A DNA stretch of 64,000 nt, from positions 62,001 to 126,000 of the forward strand of contig JAGSGY010000004.1 in NCBI GenBank assembly GCA_023954855.1, in the 5' to 3' direction. The stretch's first letter is position 1; each line of letters begins with the position of its first letter. Shown here piece after piece: positions 37,102-44,453 of the stretch. The notes below the pieces were generated by a model. It made no database searches. It worked only from the letters and a program-made list of their open reading frames with translations, and was not told where the DNA came from. A program made the position numbers and the translations under genes. Source of the DNA: Pseudomonadota bacterium (GTDB lineage Bacteria > Myxococcota_A > UBA796 > GCA-2862545).

Positions 37102-37992
37102 ATGCGACGCGTCACCCTTCCCCTCAGCCGTGAAGCCCTCACCTTCTCGGTGGACGTGCGCCGACTCGCCGGAGAGGACCCGTGGCGCTGGGAGGGCGTG
37201 CTTCGGCTCGCTGGCCGCGCCCTGGACTCCGGCGCCAAGGCTGGCGCCAACGCCTCGGCATGGGTGGCCTGCCTTCCGTGGACGGACCGAAAGCACGAGA
37301 AGACCGAAATCCTCACGTTGTCGGTCGTCACCGACGCCGCACTGACGCGGCAGCAGGTCGGTGCGCTGTCACGCCCGGTGCTGTCGGCCCGGCGCGGCTG
37401 GTCGCTCGACGGCGTCGTCACGCTTCCCGCAGAGGCGTTCCCGGTCATGGTGTCCCTCCCCGAGGTCCACCGCACTTGGCGTCGCGACTACGACGGGACC
37501 CACCGCATCGCCATCCCCGCATTGGGCCCACCAAGCCGAACCGAACGGCTCACTGAAGACCACGGACCCGACGGGCCCGAGGAGTACGGCAACGTCATCG
37601 CAGAGACCGGCACCGATCCGGGCATTCGAAGCGACCGCGAGCGTCTGAAGCTCGCCTTCGCGACCCAGGTGGCTCGCTCCATCACGCAGTCCGACGGCGT
37701 TCTCGACGACCGGGAAGATGCGTACATGACCGAGAACTTCGGCCCAGACAAGCTCGCGGTCTACGGTCTCGACGACGACGCCAAGCTCGCCGCCGCCGCA
37801 GCCGAAGCCGACAAACGCCTGAACGAGATGCTCGGCCACCACGAAAAGCTCGCGCTGCTCTCCGGATTCTTCGCCGCCTGCTGGGCCGACGGAAATGTCG
37901 ACGTGCGGGAACTACGGGCCCTACGCGAGGCCAGCGCGGTTCTAGGTCTGCATCCTCAAGAAGTGGCTGGGTACCTGCTCAAGGTCAAGTAG
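37102..37992 (+). CDS. Protein with C-terminal TerB-like domain
   Basis: 296 residues, no signal peptide. The N-terminal 150 residues are beta-rich and not recognised. The C-terminal 120 residues resemble a TerB/DjlA-type helical domain (ARSITQSDGVLDDREDAYM and FFAACWADGNVDVRELRALREASAVLGL), including the acidic D-x-D/E pairs that bind metal in TerB. Function unknown. Confidence 0.65.
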   Translation: MRRVTLPLSREALTFSVDVRRLAGEDPWRWEGVLRLAGRALDSGAKAGANASAWVACLPWTDRKHEKTEILTLSVVTDAALTRQQVGALSRPVLSARRGWSLDGVVTLPAEAFPVMVSLPEVHRTWRRDYDGTHRIAIPALGPPSRTERLTEDHGPDGPEEYGNVIAETGTDPGIRSDRERLKLAFATQVARSITQSDGVLDDREDAYMTENFGPDKLAVYGLDDDAKLAAAAAEADKRLNEMLGHHEKLALLSGFFAACWADGNVDVRELRALREASAVLGLHPQEVAGYLLKVK

Positions 37993-38027
37993 CGGCTGGT
38001 GTACGCTCCCCGCCGAGGGAGACGCAC

Positions 38028-38351
38028 ATGTCCGACGACGAACAGGTCAAAGGGTCCATCCTTCCACTGGTAGCGTGGACGGGAATCTCACTGCTCACCT
38101 TCCTGAGCGCTGCGGGCGGCGTGCTGCTCGGCGTCATGGATAGTGAGAGCGCCGGCGTCATGGCCGCCATGCTCGGCTGTCCCGTCATGGCGGTCGCAGC
38201 CGCCATGTTCTTGGGCGCCGTGGTCACCCAGTTGGTCACGAAGAGCACCGTCGCGCGCATCATCGCGCCCATCGGCGTCGCGGTGATCGGGGGCGGAGTC
38301 GGCGGACTGCTGACCGGCATGTTCTTCGCTGTGCTTTGGCCGATGCTCTAG
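38028..38351 (+). CDS. Small membrane protein, about three helices
   Basis: 107 residues with three hydrophobic segments rich in Gly, Ala and Val and a short acidic N-terminus. GGGAG precedes the ATG. Not recognised. It ends three bases before the stop of the convergent gene. Confidence 0.65.
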   Translation: MSDDEQVKGSILPLVAWTGISLLTFLSAAGGVLLGVMDSESAGVMAAMLGCPVMAVAAAMFLGAVVTQLVTKSTVARIIAPIGVAVIGGGVGGLLTGMFFAVLWPML

Positions 38352-38354
38352 GGC

Positions 38355-38759
38355 TCAGTGCGAGCCGTAGGTCGGCTCGGCACCTTCGGGAAGCCAGCCG
38401 CCGCCGGTCCAGAAGTATCGCTGGCCTTCTCTGGGGTCGACCCGCTCGATGCTGCCATCCGGCCGGAGCGTCCAGGTCTCATCGTCAGTGCCATCGCCGT
38501 CGAGGTCGACCCGCACGCGGTCACCGTCCAGAGCCACACGCCAGGGACCCTTTGGAGCCTGGAGGGCGTCGCCTCGACCGATGGCGGCGAGCACGGCCTC
38601 ATCGACGGGACGCGCAGGCCTTGTCGCGGCGTGGACTGGGAGTGGCCCATCGCGCTCGGGAGCGATCACGATGGCGAGCAGGGACAGGCCGAACACCCCG
38701 AGCGCCACCGCCAGGATTCCACCGATGGCGATGTTTGCGCTACGCGAGCCTTCGGCCAT
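38355..38759 (-). CDS. Single-pass membrane protein of unknown function
   Basis: 134 residues from ATG 38759 (GGGAG five bases upstream). One helix (residues about 9-32), then an extracytoplasmic domain containing VDLDGDGTDDETW, which looks like a calcium-binding loop of EF-hand or dockerin style. Function unknown. Confidence 0.62.
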   Translation of the reverse strand: MAEGSRSANIAIGGILAVALGVFGLSLLAIVIAPERDGPLPVHAATRPARPVDEAVLAAIGRGDALQAPKGPWRVALDGDRVRVDLDGDGTDDETWTLRPDGSIERVDPREGQRYFWTGGGWLPEGAEPTYGSH

Positions 38760-38805
38760 TGAAACTCCCGTGCCTGCATATGATCACCGCAAGCTTGACG
38801 CCCAC

Positions 38806-38820
38806 TGAATGACTATTCAT
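38806..38820. promoter_or_regulatory. FadR(YsiA)-like TetR box
   Basis: TGAATGACTATTCAT matches the first 15 positions of the Bacillus FadR consensus as I recall it (TGAATGAMTANTCATTCA); the last three bases differ. It lies 38 bp before the start at 38859. The half-site TGAATG is shared with the aceB operator region. Confidence 0.42.
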
Positions 38821-38858
38821 AGGGAACGACTTATGTGCCCAAAACCAGGGAGACACCG

Positions 38859-39455
38859 ATGGCGCTGCTCGATGAGTCCGATCTGACCTACTCCAAGCTC
38901 CGCGACCATTTCGACGGTCTAGACGCCGCCGGCATCTGGTCAGAGGTCGAGCGATACGGAAAGCGTCAGCTCGTTCGCATGTACGACCTCGCCGCCGAAG
39001 CCGAGCCGATCACCGTCGAGCACTTCGTTCCGAGCGACGTCGCCGACAACACACCCGTCACCCACCGCGGCCGCAACTCGATTCCCGTGCCGATCGGCGC
39101 CTTCCGCTGGTTCGCAAAGCCGATGGTTCGCCTGCCCCAGCACGAGGGTGTCGTCTGCGGCTACAACAAGGGCGCCACTGAAGGCTTCATTGGCCCCGGC
39201 TTCTTCATCTGCCGCGAGTCGACGGATGCCAACAAGGACCGCGGTGCCTGGGTCGTGGACTACCTCAAGGTCCCTTCTGGGGACATGCCTTCGGGCTGGC
39301 CGGCCATCAAGCCCAATGAGCAGGGGCTTCAGCGTTTCGTCTACGGCGGTACCCAGGACTTCATGCGCAAGGTGAGCGATCGCGTGAGCATCGGAATGCC
39401 GTTCCGCGGCGACGACTGCTTGGGCATGCCTTTCGTGCTCGTACGCGGAGCATGA
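38859..39455 (+). CDS. Conserved-looking soluble protein, family not recognised
   Basis: 198 residues from ATG 38859 (AGGGAG upstream; an earlier in-frame codon at 38835 lacks one). No signal peptide or membrane helix. Trp- and Gly-rich in the second half (RGRNSIPVPIGAFRWFAKP, GVVCGYNKGATEGFIGPGFF). I do not know the family. A FadR-like operator upstream suggests a role near fatty-acid metabolism, which is inference only. Confidence 0.68.
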   Translation: MALLDESDLTYSKLRDHFDGLDAAGIWSEVERYGKRQLVRMYDLAAEAEPITVEHFVPSDVADNTPVTHRGRNSIPVPIGAFRWFAKPMVRLPQHEGVVCGYNKGATEGFIGPGFFICRESTDANKDRGAWVVDYLKVPSGDMPSGWPAIKPNEQGLQRFVYGGTQDFMRKVSDRVSIGMPFRGDDCLGMPFVLVRGA

Positions 39456-39483
39456 GCTAAAGTCGCGCCTCACTGAGGTGTCG

Positions 39484-40569
39484 ATGATCCGCTCCCTTCC
39501 TCTTCTCCTGCTCGTCGCTTGTGGCGGCGAGTTCAGCGCCGCGACCTACAACGCGGGCTTCGCCGTCGGCTTCGTGCCCGGCGCCAACGAGCGTGCTCCC
39601 GCGACCGCCGCGGCGATCGGCGAGATCGACGCGGATGTGGTCTGCCTTCAGGAAGTCTGGCTTCCTGAGCACATCGCCGAGGTCGAGGGTGCCGCGAGCG
39701 GCTTTGCCGAGACCTACTTCCCCGAAGCCCAGCAGCTGGACTTCGACGCGCCGGCCTGCCAGGTCGACGACGTGCAGCCCCTCATCGACTGCATGGATGC
39801 AAACTGCGCCGACGCCTGCGCAGACGAGATTCCAAGCTGCTTGCTCGACAACTGCACGCTCTCGTTCGTCGGGCTCGAGGACGACTGCATGCGCTGCGCA
39901 CAGGCGAATGTCGGCGGCACCCCGGAAGAGATCTTCAACACGTGCACGACCGGCGGCACCGAGTACGCCTACGGCGGCTCCTTCGGAACCGGCATTCTCT
40001 CCAAGCACCCGCTCAAGTCGACCGAAGAGCTCGTCTTCGACAGCACGACCAACCGTCGCTCGGCCATTCACGCCGTGGTCGACGCCCCTGGTGGCGACGT
40101 CGATGTCTACTGTACCCACCTCACGGCGGTGTTCTCGAGCATCCCCTACCCGCGCGCAGAGGGAAGCTGGGAGGAAGAGCAGCACACTCAGGTCACCGAG
40201 CTACTCGAATGGATCGACACCTCGGCCGAGACGCCTCGCGTCGTGTTCATGGGCGACCTGAACACCGGCCCCGAGGTCGGCGACTCGATCTCTGAAGTCG
40301 ACGACAACTACGACCTCATCGACGACGCGGGCATGAACAACGCCTATGTCGAAGCCGAGGGCGAGTGCACCTTCTGCCCCGACAATGCGATCTCGAGCGT
40401 CGACAGCGACGAGCAGGGCGTGGTCATCGATCACATCCTGACCAGTGGCTACAAAGAGAGCGTGGCAAGCCGCATTATCGACGAACAAGTCGACATCGAG
40501 ACCTGTGGCGAGACCATCCCCGGCGCCCACAGCGATCACTACGGCGTTCGGGTCAGCCTCAGCCGCTAG
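39484..40569 (+). CDS. Endonuclease/exonuclease/phosphatase-fold lipoprotein with Cys-rich insert
   Basis: 361 residues from ATG 39484 (GAGG upstream). Lipobox leader (LPLLLLVACGG). DNase I/sphingomyelinase-like fold: TYNAGF near the start, LQEVW, then YCTHL, FMGDLNTGP and the terminal AHSDHYGVRV with catalytic Asp-His. Between about residues 90 and 145 is an insert with eight cysteines (CMDANCADAC, CLLDNC, DDCMRC), probably disulphide-bonded. Predicted envelope or secreted phosphodiesterase, possibly a phospholipase or nuclease. Confidence 0.8.
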   Translation: MIRSLPLLLLVACGGEFSAATYNAGFAVGFVPGANERAPATAAAIGEIDADVVCLQEVWLPEHIAEVEGAASGFAETYFPEAQQLDFDAPACQVDDVQPLIDCMDANCADACADEIPSCLLDNCTLSFVGLEDDCMRCAQANVGGTPEEIFNTCTTGGTEYAYGGSFGTGILSKHPLKSTEELVFDSTTNRRSAIHAVVDAPGGDVDVYCTHLTAVFSSIPYPRAEGSWEEEQHTQVTELLEWIDTSAETPRVVFMGDLNTGPEVGDSISEVDDNYDLIDDAGMNNAYVEAEGECTFCPDNAISSVDSDEQGVVIDHILTSGYKESVASRIIDEQVDIETCGETIPGAHSDHYGVRVSLSR

Positions 40570-40638
40570 GGTTGCCGTTTTGGCGCTCGGGCCTACGCTT
40601 TGGTTCAGCTCCCCTCCGAGCTGATCCAAGGAGGCACG

Positions 40639-41073
40639 ATGGCCGCGGACACTCAAGCCCAGACGCTCTGGGAGGCGCGCTACCTCCTCACCCGTGTCGA
40701 GGGCGAGCTCGCGTCGGTCCTCTCGACCGGGCTGCTGCCCAGTGGCCCACGCAAGAACCAGCTGCTGCGCTGTGCCGAAGACCTCGAGCATGCCGCTGAG
40801 CTACTGGACCACGTCCAGATCCGGATGCCCGAGACGCTGCTTACGGCGAGTCGGGACTGGGGCAACGTGACCTGGCTCGGCCCAAGTCGACGCCGCGCCC
40901 TTTCCACAGACCGCGACGCAGTGCTTCGCCTCGAGGGTGCTGTGCTCCATCGCCTAGAGGCCATCGGTGCCGAGACGGATCAGCCGGCCGACTTGGCAGA
41001 CGCCTCAGCCGAGCCCTGGCAGCGGGCGAGCAACCGGCGCGGCCGAGGCGCGAAGGTCACTGCCGCCGGATAG
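40639..41073 (+). CDS. Small helical protein of unknown function
   Basis: 144 residues from ATG 40639, preceded by a consensus AAGGAGG; the in-frame upstream GTG at 40600 has none. Predominantly helical, with heptad-like Leu and Arg/Glu and a basic C-terminal tail. No signal peptide. Not recognised. It lies 24 bp upstream of the ppx/gppA-type gene and may be cotranscribed. Confidence 0.62.
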   Translation: MAADTQAQTLWEARYLLTRVEGELASVLSTGLLPSGPRKNQLLRCAEDLEHAAELLDHVQIRMPETLLTASRDWGNVTWLGPSRRRALSTDRDAVLRLEGAVLHRLEAIGAETDQPADLADASAEPWQRASNRRGRGAKVTAAG

Positions 41074-41097
41074 GGCCGCCTCGGCTATGCTCCCGCC

Positions 41098-41994
41098 ATG
41101 TCCAAGGCCGCCATCGATATCGGGTCCAACTCCCTCCTGCTCACCATCGTCGACGACGACGACGTCATCGTGCACGACGAAGCGCGCGTGGTCGGGCTCG
41201 GCCGCGGTCTAGGCGACCGCGGGTTGATCGCACCCGACCGCATCAAGGCCGCAGACGCCGTGCTCGTCGACTACGTGAACATCGCAAAGACCCACGGCAT
41301 CGACCCCATCGACATTCGCGCCGTGGCCACCAGCGCCGCACGCCGCGCGATGAACGCCCCCACCTGGCTGCAGCGCGTCCAGCGCAAGCTGGGCATGCGG
41401 GTGCGCATCATCCCCGGAGATGAAGAGGCCCGCCTCACCTGGCGAGGCGCACTGCGCGACCTGGCCCTGCCCAGCGGCCCTGTTCTCGTCGTCGACCTTG
41501 GCGGCGGCAGTACCGAGCTCGTGCTCGGCGAGGGCGCACAGGTCATCTCACGCGGAAGCCTCGAGATCGGCTCTGTCCGCATGACCGAGAAGTACCTGGG
41601 CACCGGGGTGCACGACCCGACCGGCCTTGGCCACCTGCGCAAGGAGGTCGAGATCGAGGTTGCCAAGCTGACCATCCATCCCAGCCCGCGGTCGGTGATT
41701 GGCGTGGCAGGTACCACGACAACCCTCGCCGCCATCGCCAATGGCCTCGAGACCTACGACAGTGAGCGCGTCCACGGCAGCAAGCTGACCCGAACGGACC
41801 TGGCACGCTTCATCGACGTGCTCCTCCCGATGTCTCCGGACCAGCGTCGAGAGTTCGCTAGGGTCTCTCCGGACCGCGCCGACTACCTGTTGGCCGGCGC
41901 GGTGATCCTCGAGCGCGTTCTCGCGTCCAGCCGTCGGCAGTCCTACGTGGTGAGCGACCGCGGCGTGCGCTTCGGGCTGCTCGCAGAGGCTTGA
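41098..41994 (+). CDS. Ppx/GppA family exopolyphosphatase/guanosine pentaphosphatase
   Basis: 298 residues, the short single-unit form (ASKHA fold only, without the long C-terminal domain of E. coli Ppx). Phosphate 1 loop IDIGSNSLLLTI; ATSAARRA; EEARLTWRGA; phosphate 2 loop DLGGGSTEL; GVAGTTTTLAA. Known: such enzymes release phosphate from polyphosphate or convert pppGpp to ppGpp. With two PPK2 genes in the window, a polyphosphate role is plausible. Confidence 0.9.
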   Translation: MSKAAIDIGSNSLLLTIVDDDDVIVHDEARVVGLGRGLGDRGLIAPDRIKAADAVLVDYVNIAKTHGIDPIDIRAVATSAARRAMNAPTWLQRVQRKLGMRVRIIPGDEEARLTWRGALRDLALPSGPVLVVDLGGGSTELVLGEGAQVISRGSLEIGSVRMTEKYLGTGVHDPTGLGHLRKEVEIEVAKLTIHPSPRSVIGVAGTTTTLAAIANGLETYDSERVHGSKLTRTDLARFIDVLLPMSPDQRREFARVSPDRADYLLAGAVILERVLASSRRQSYVVSDRGVRFGLLAEA

Positions 41995-42028
41995 CGCCGA
42001 CCCGCTCAGGGTTACCCTCGGTGCGACT

Positions 42029-42104
42029 GCGGGCGTAGCTCAGTGGGTAGAGTACGAGCTTCCCAAGCTCGGTGTCGCGAGTTCGAATCTCGTCGCCCGC
42101 TCCA
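42029..42104 (+). tRNA. tRNA-Gly (anticodon CCC), CCA encoded
   Basis: 76 nt. Acceptor stem GCGGGCG/CGCCCGC, discriminator T, genomic CCA at 42102-42104. D-arm GCTCAGTGGGTAGAGT; anticodon stem CGAGC/GCTCG with loop TTCCCAA, giving anticodon CCC; T-loop GTTCGAATC. All stems pair. It lies 34 bp downstream of the Ppx/GppA gene. Confidence 0.95.
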
Positions 42105-42113
42105 TTCTCTTGG

Positions 42114-42140
42114 CCTCGAACCGCGCCGGTTCGGGGTCTT
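42114..42140 (+). terminator. Intrinsic-terminator-like hairpin after tRNA-Gly
   Basis: CCTCGAACC (42114-42122), loop GCGCC, GGTTCGGGG (42128-42136) with one U-G wobble, then TCTT. Nine base pairs ten bases after the tRNA end fits a tRNA transcription terminator, though the T-tract is short. Confidence 0.6.
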
Positions 42141-42188
42141 GTCGTCTGGGCCCCGAGAAGCACTCATCGGGTGGTAGGCTTCGCCCGC

Positions 42189-44405
42189 ATGCCGCCCCTT
42201 CGCACCGTGATGACCGCCCCCATACTCCTGGCCGCCTTCGTCGGTCTTGGGGCGACGGGGATGGTGGGTCCAGGCGACACCACCACCTTGTTGCTTGGCG
42301 TCTTTGTCGTTGGCGCAAGTTCAGCCTTGGGAACGGGGGCCACTCTCGCAGGAACGGCCGCCGTGTGTGTGGCCTCGGCTGCCCTCTGGGGCATCAGTGA
42401 CGCGCGCGGCCTGGTCGCCACAGTCATTGGCGCCGGTCTCGGTGTGCTCATCGCCGGCCTGCTCAGCTTCGACACCCGTGCCGCCCCCGCACCCGAGCCC
42501 GAATCGCCGGCCACACCCGACACCCCGGAGCCGGTCGACTCGGTCGAAGCCAATCTGCCGGACTGGATCTTGCGGGTCGACCTCGACTTCCGACTTCAGA
42601 CGTCCAACCACCCTAGCGCGGCGATGTTCCCCGACGTCAGTGACGGCCACATCGGGAAGCCGGTCGTCGAGCTCTTTGACGCCCACCTGCACCCCATCCT
42701 CAAAGAGAACTTGGCTCGCTCGGTGAAGCTCGTGCGCCAAACCTCGTTTGAGTACTACCTGCGGGACGACCAGAAGCTCTACTTCGCGGAGATGCGCATC
42801 ATCCCCGCTCGGAACGGACTCTGGCTGATCAGCCGCGACATCACCGCCAAGCGAGGCCGCGAAGACGCCCTACGCGAGAGCAAAGAGCGCTTCGCGCTCG
42901 CCGTTCAGGGCGCGAACGATGGCCTGTGGGACTGGGATCTGCTCACCAACGAGGTGTACTACTCCCATGCCTGGAAGCGTCAGCTCGGGCACGAAGCCGA
43001 AGACGTCGGCAACCAGCCCGAGGAATGGCTGGACCGCGTGCATCCCGAGGACGCCAAGCGGGTCAAGAACGATCTTCAGGCGCATCTCGACGGACACGCA
43101 CCTCGCTACGAATCCGAGCACCGCATCCGCGACAAGGACGGCGACTGGATGTGGGTGCTGACGCGCGGCATGGCGGTTCGCGACGCCAAGGGTCGCGCCA
43201 AGCGCATCGCAGGCTCGATGACGGACCTCACCCAGCGCCGGGTCGTCGCCGCGACCGCCGAGAAATCCCGCCTGCTCGAACATGCAACCCGCGCGGTCGG
43301 CATCGGCATCGCCATGCGTACGCGCAAGCACAAGCTGGTCGATCCCAGCCCGATGCTGCGCGAGATCGTCGAGGCCTGGAAGAATGTCGACGATTGGTGG
43401 GCTTCGCTCCAGAACTCCCTCGAGCTGCCGCCTTCGGTGGACTGCCCATCGTGCAGCGCCAAGCAGGTCGTCGGAAGCACCCGCGTCACCGTCCTCGACC
43501 CGAAGGGGCAGCAGCGGGTGTTCGAGCTGACCTTCACCGGCCACGGTCACGAGGTGCAACACGACCAGCTCGTCAACGTCCTGCTCATCGAGGACGTGAC
43601 CACCGCCGCGCTCGCCGAGGCCCGACTCCACTCGGCAAACACCGAGCTGGTCGCCGCCCGCGACGAAGCTTTGGCCTCCTCGAGGGCGAAGAGCGCCTTC
43701 CTCGCCAACATGTCCCATGAGCTCCGCACGCCCCTCAACGCCATCATCGGCTACAGCGAGATGCTGCTCGAAGACGCCGAGGAGGAGGGCTCGAGCGCAG
43801 AAGAAGACCTGCGTCGGATCCATGGCGCGGGCTCGCACCTCCTCGGGTTGATTGCGGGCATTCTCGACCTCTCCAAGGTCGAAGCCGGAATGATGCAGAT
43901 CGACCTTCAGGACCTCGATGTCCACGAGCTCGTGCAGCAGGTCAGCGCAACGGCCACCCCTCTCGTGCGGACCAACCAGTTCGAGCTGGACGTGGTCGAC
44001 GACCTCGGTCGCATGCGCACCGACGCGGTCAAGCTGCGGCAGATCCTACTGAATCTGCTCAACAACGCCTTCAAGTTCACCGACGAAGGCACGGTCAAGC
44101 TGGTCGTTCGCGCCGACATCACCCACATCACCTTCCGGGTGCAGGACACCGGCATCGGGATTGCCGAAGATGCCCGCGAGTCCCTCTTCGAGGAGTTTGT
44201 TCAAGGCGACCTCTCGTCGACCAAGGCCTTTCAGGGTGCCGGCCTGGGACTCGCTCTCGTGCGCCGCTTTAGTGAAATCCTCGGCGCCAGTGTGAGCGTC
44301 GAGAGCGCGCTCGGCGAGGGTACGACCTTCACCGTGCTGCTGCCCCGCGACCACGAGGAAGACCCAGACACCGAGACCCTCGAGTTGCTCGCCCCAGAGT
44401 TCTAG
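42189..44405 (+). CDS. Membrane PAS-PAS sensor histidine kinase
   Basis: 738 residues from ATG 42189; upstream in-frame codons would overlap the tRNA. About four N-terminal hydrophobic helices (1-105), then a PAS domain (about 120-230), a PAS-PAC domain with WDWDLLTNEVYYSHAWKRQLG (about 245-355), a third PAS-like region with a CPSC motif, HisKA with the phosphoacceptor in SHELRTPLNAIIGYSE (about 510), and an ATPase with NLLNNAFKFTDEG, DTGIGI and GAGLGLAL. No receiver domain. No response regulator is adjacent, so it is an orphan kinase. Confidence 0.9.
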   Translation: MPPLRTVMTAPILLAAFVGLGATGMVGPGDTTTLLLGVFVVGASSALGTGATLAGTAAVCVASAALWGISDARGLVATVIGAGLGVLIAGLLSFDTRAAPAPEPESPATPDTPEPVDSVEANLPDWILRVDLDFRLQTSNHPSAAMFPDVSDGHIGKPVVELFDAHLHPILKENLARSVKLVRQTSFEYYLRDDQKLYFAEMRIIPARNGLWLISRDITAKRGREDALRESKERFALAVQGANDGLWDWDLLTNEVYYSHAWKRQLGHEAEDVGNQPEEWLDRVHPEDAKRVKNDLQAHLDGHAPRYESEHRIRDKDGDWMWVLTRGMAVRDAKGRAKRIAGSMTDLTQRRVVAATAEKSRLLEHATRAVGIGIAMRTRKHKLVDPSPMLREIVEAWKNVDDWWASLQNSLELPPSVDCPSCSAKQVVGSTRVTVLDPKGQQRVFELTFTGHGHEVQHDQLVNVLLIEDVTTAALAEARLHSANTELVAARDEALASSRAKSAFLANMSHELRTPLNAIIGYSEMLLEDAEEEGSSAEEDLRRIHGAGSHLLGLIAGILDLSKVEAGMMQIDLQDLDVHELVQQVSATATPLVRTNQFELDVVDDLGRMRTDAVKLRQILLNLLNNAFKFTDEGTVKLVVRADITHITFRVQDTGIGIAEDARESLFEEFVQGDLSSTKAFQGAGLGLALVRRFSEILGASVSVESALGEGTTFTVLLPRDHEEDPDTETLELLAPEF

Positions 44406-44453
44406 TCGCGGTCGCCAGATCGGGCTGCTAGAAGCAGCCTCATGGAGACCTAC

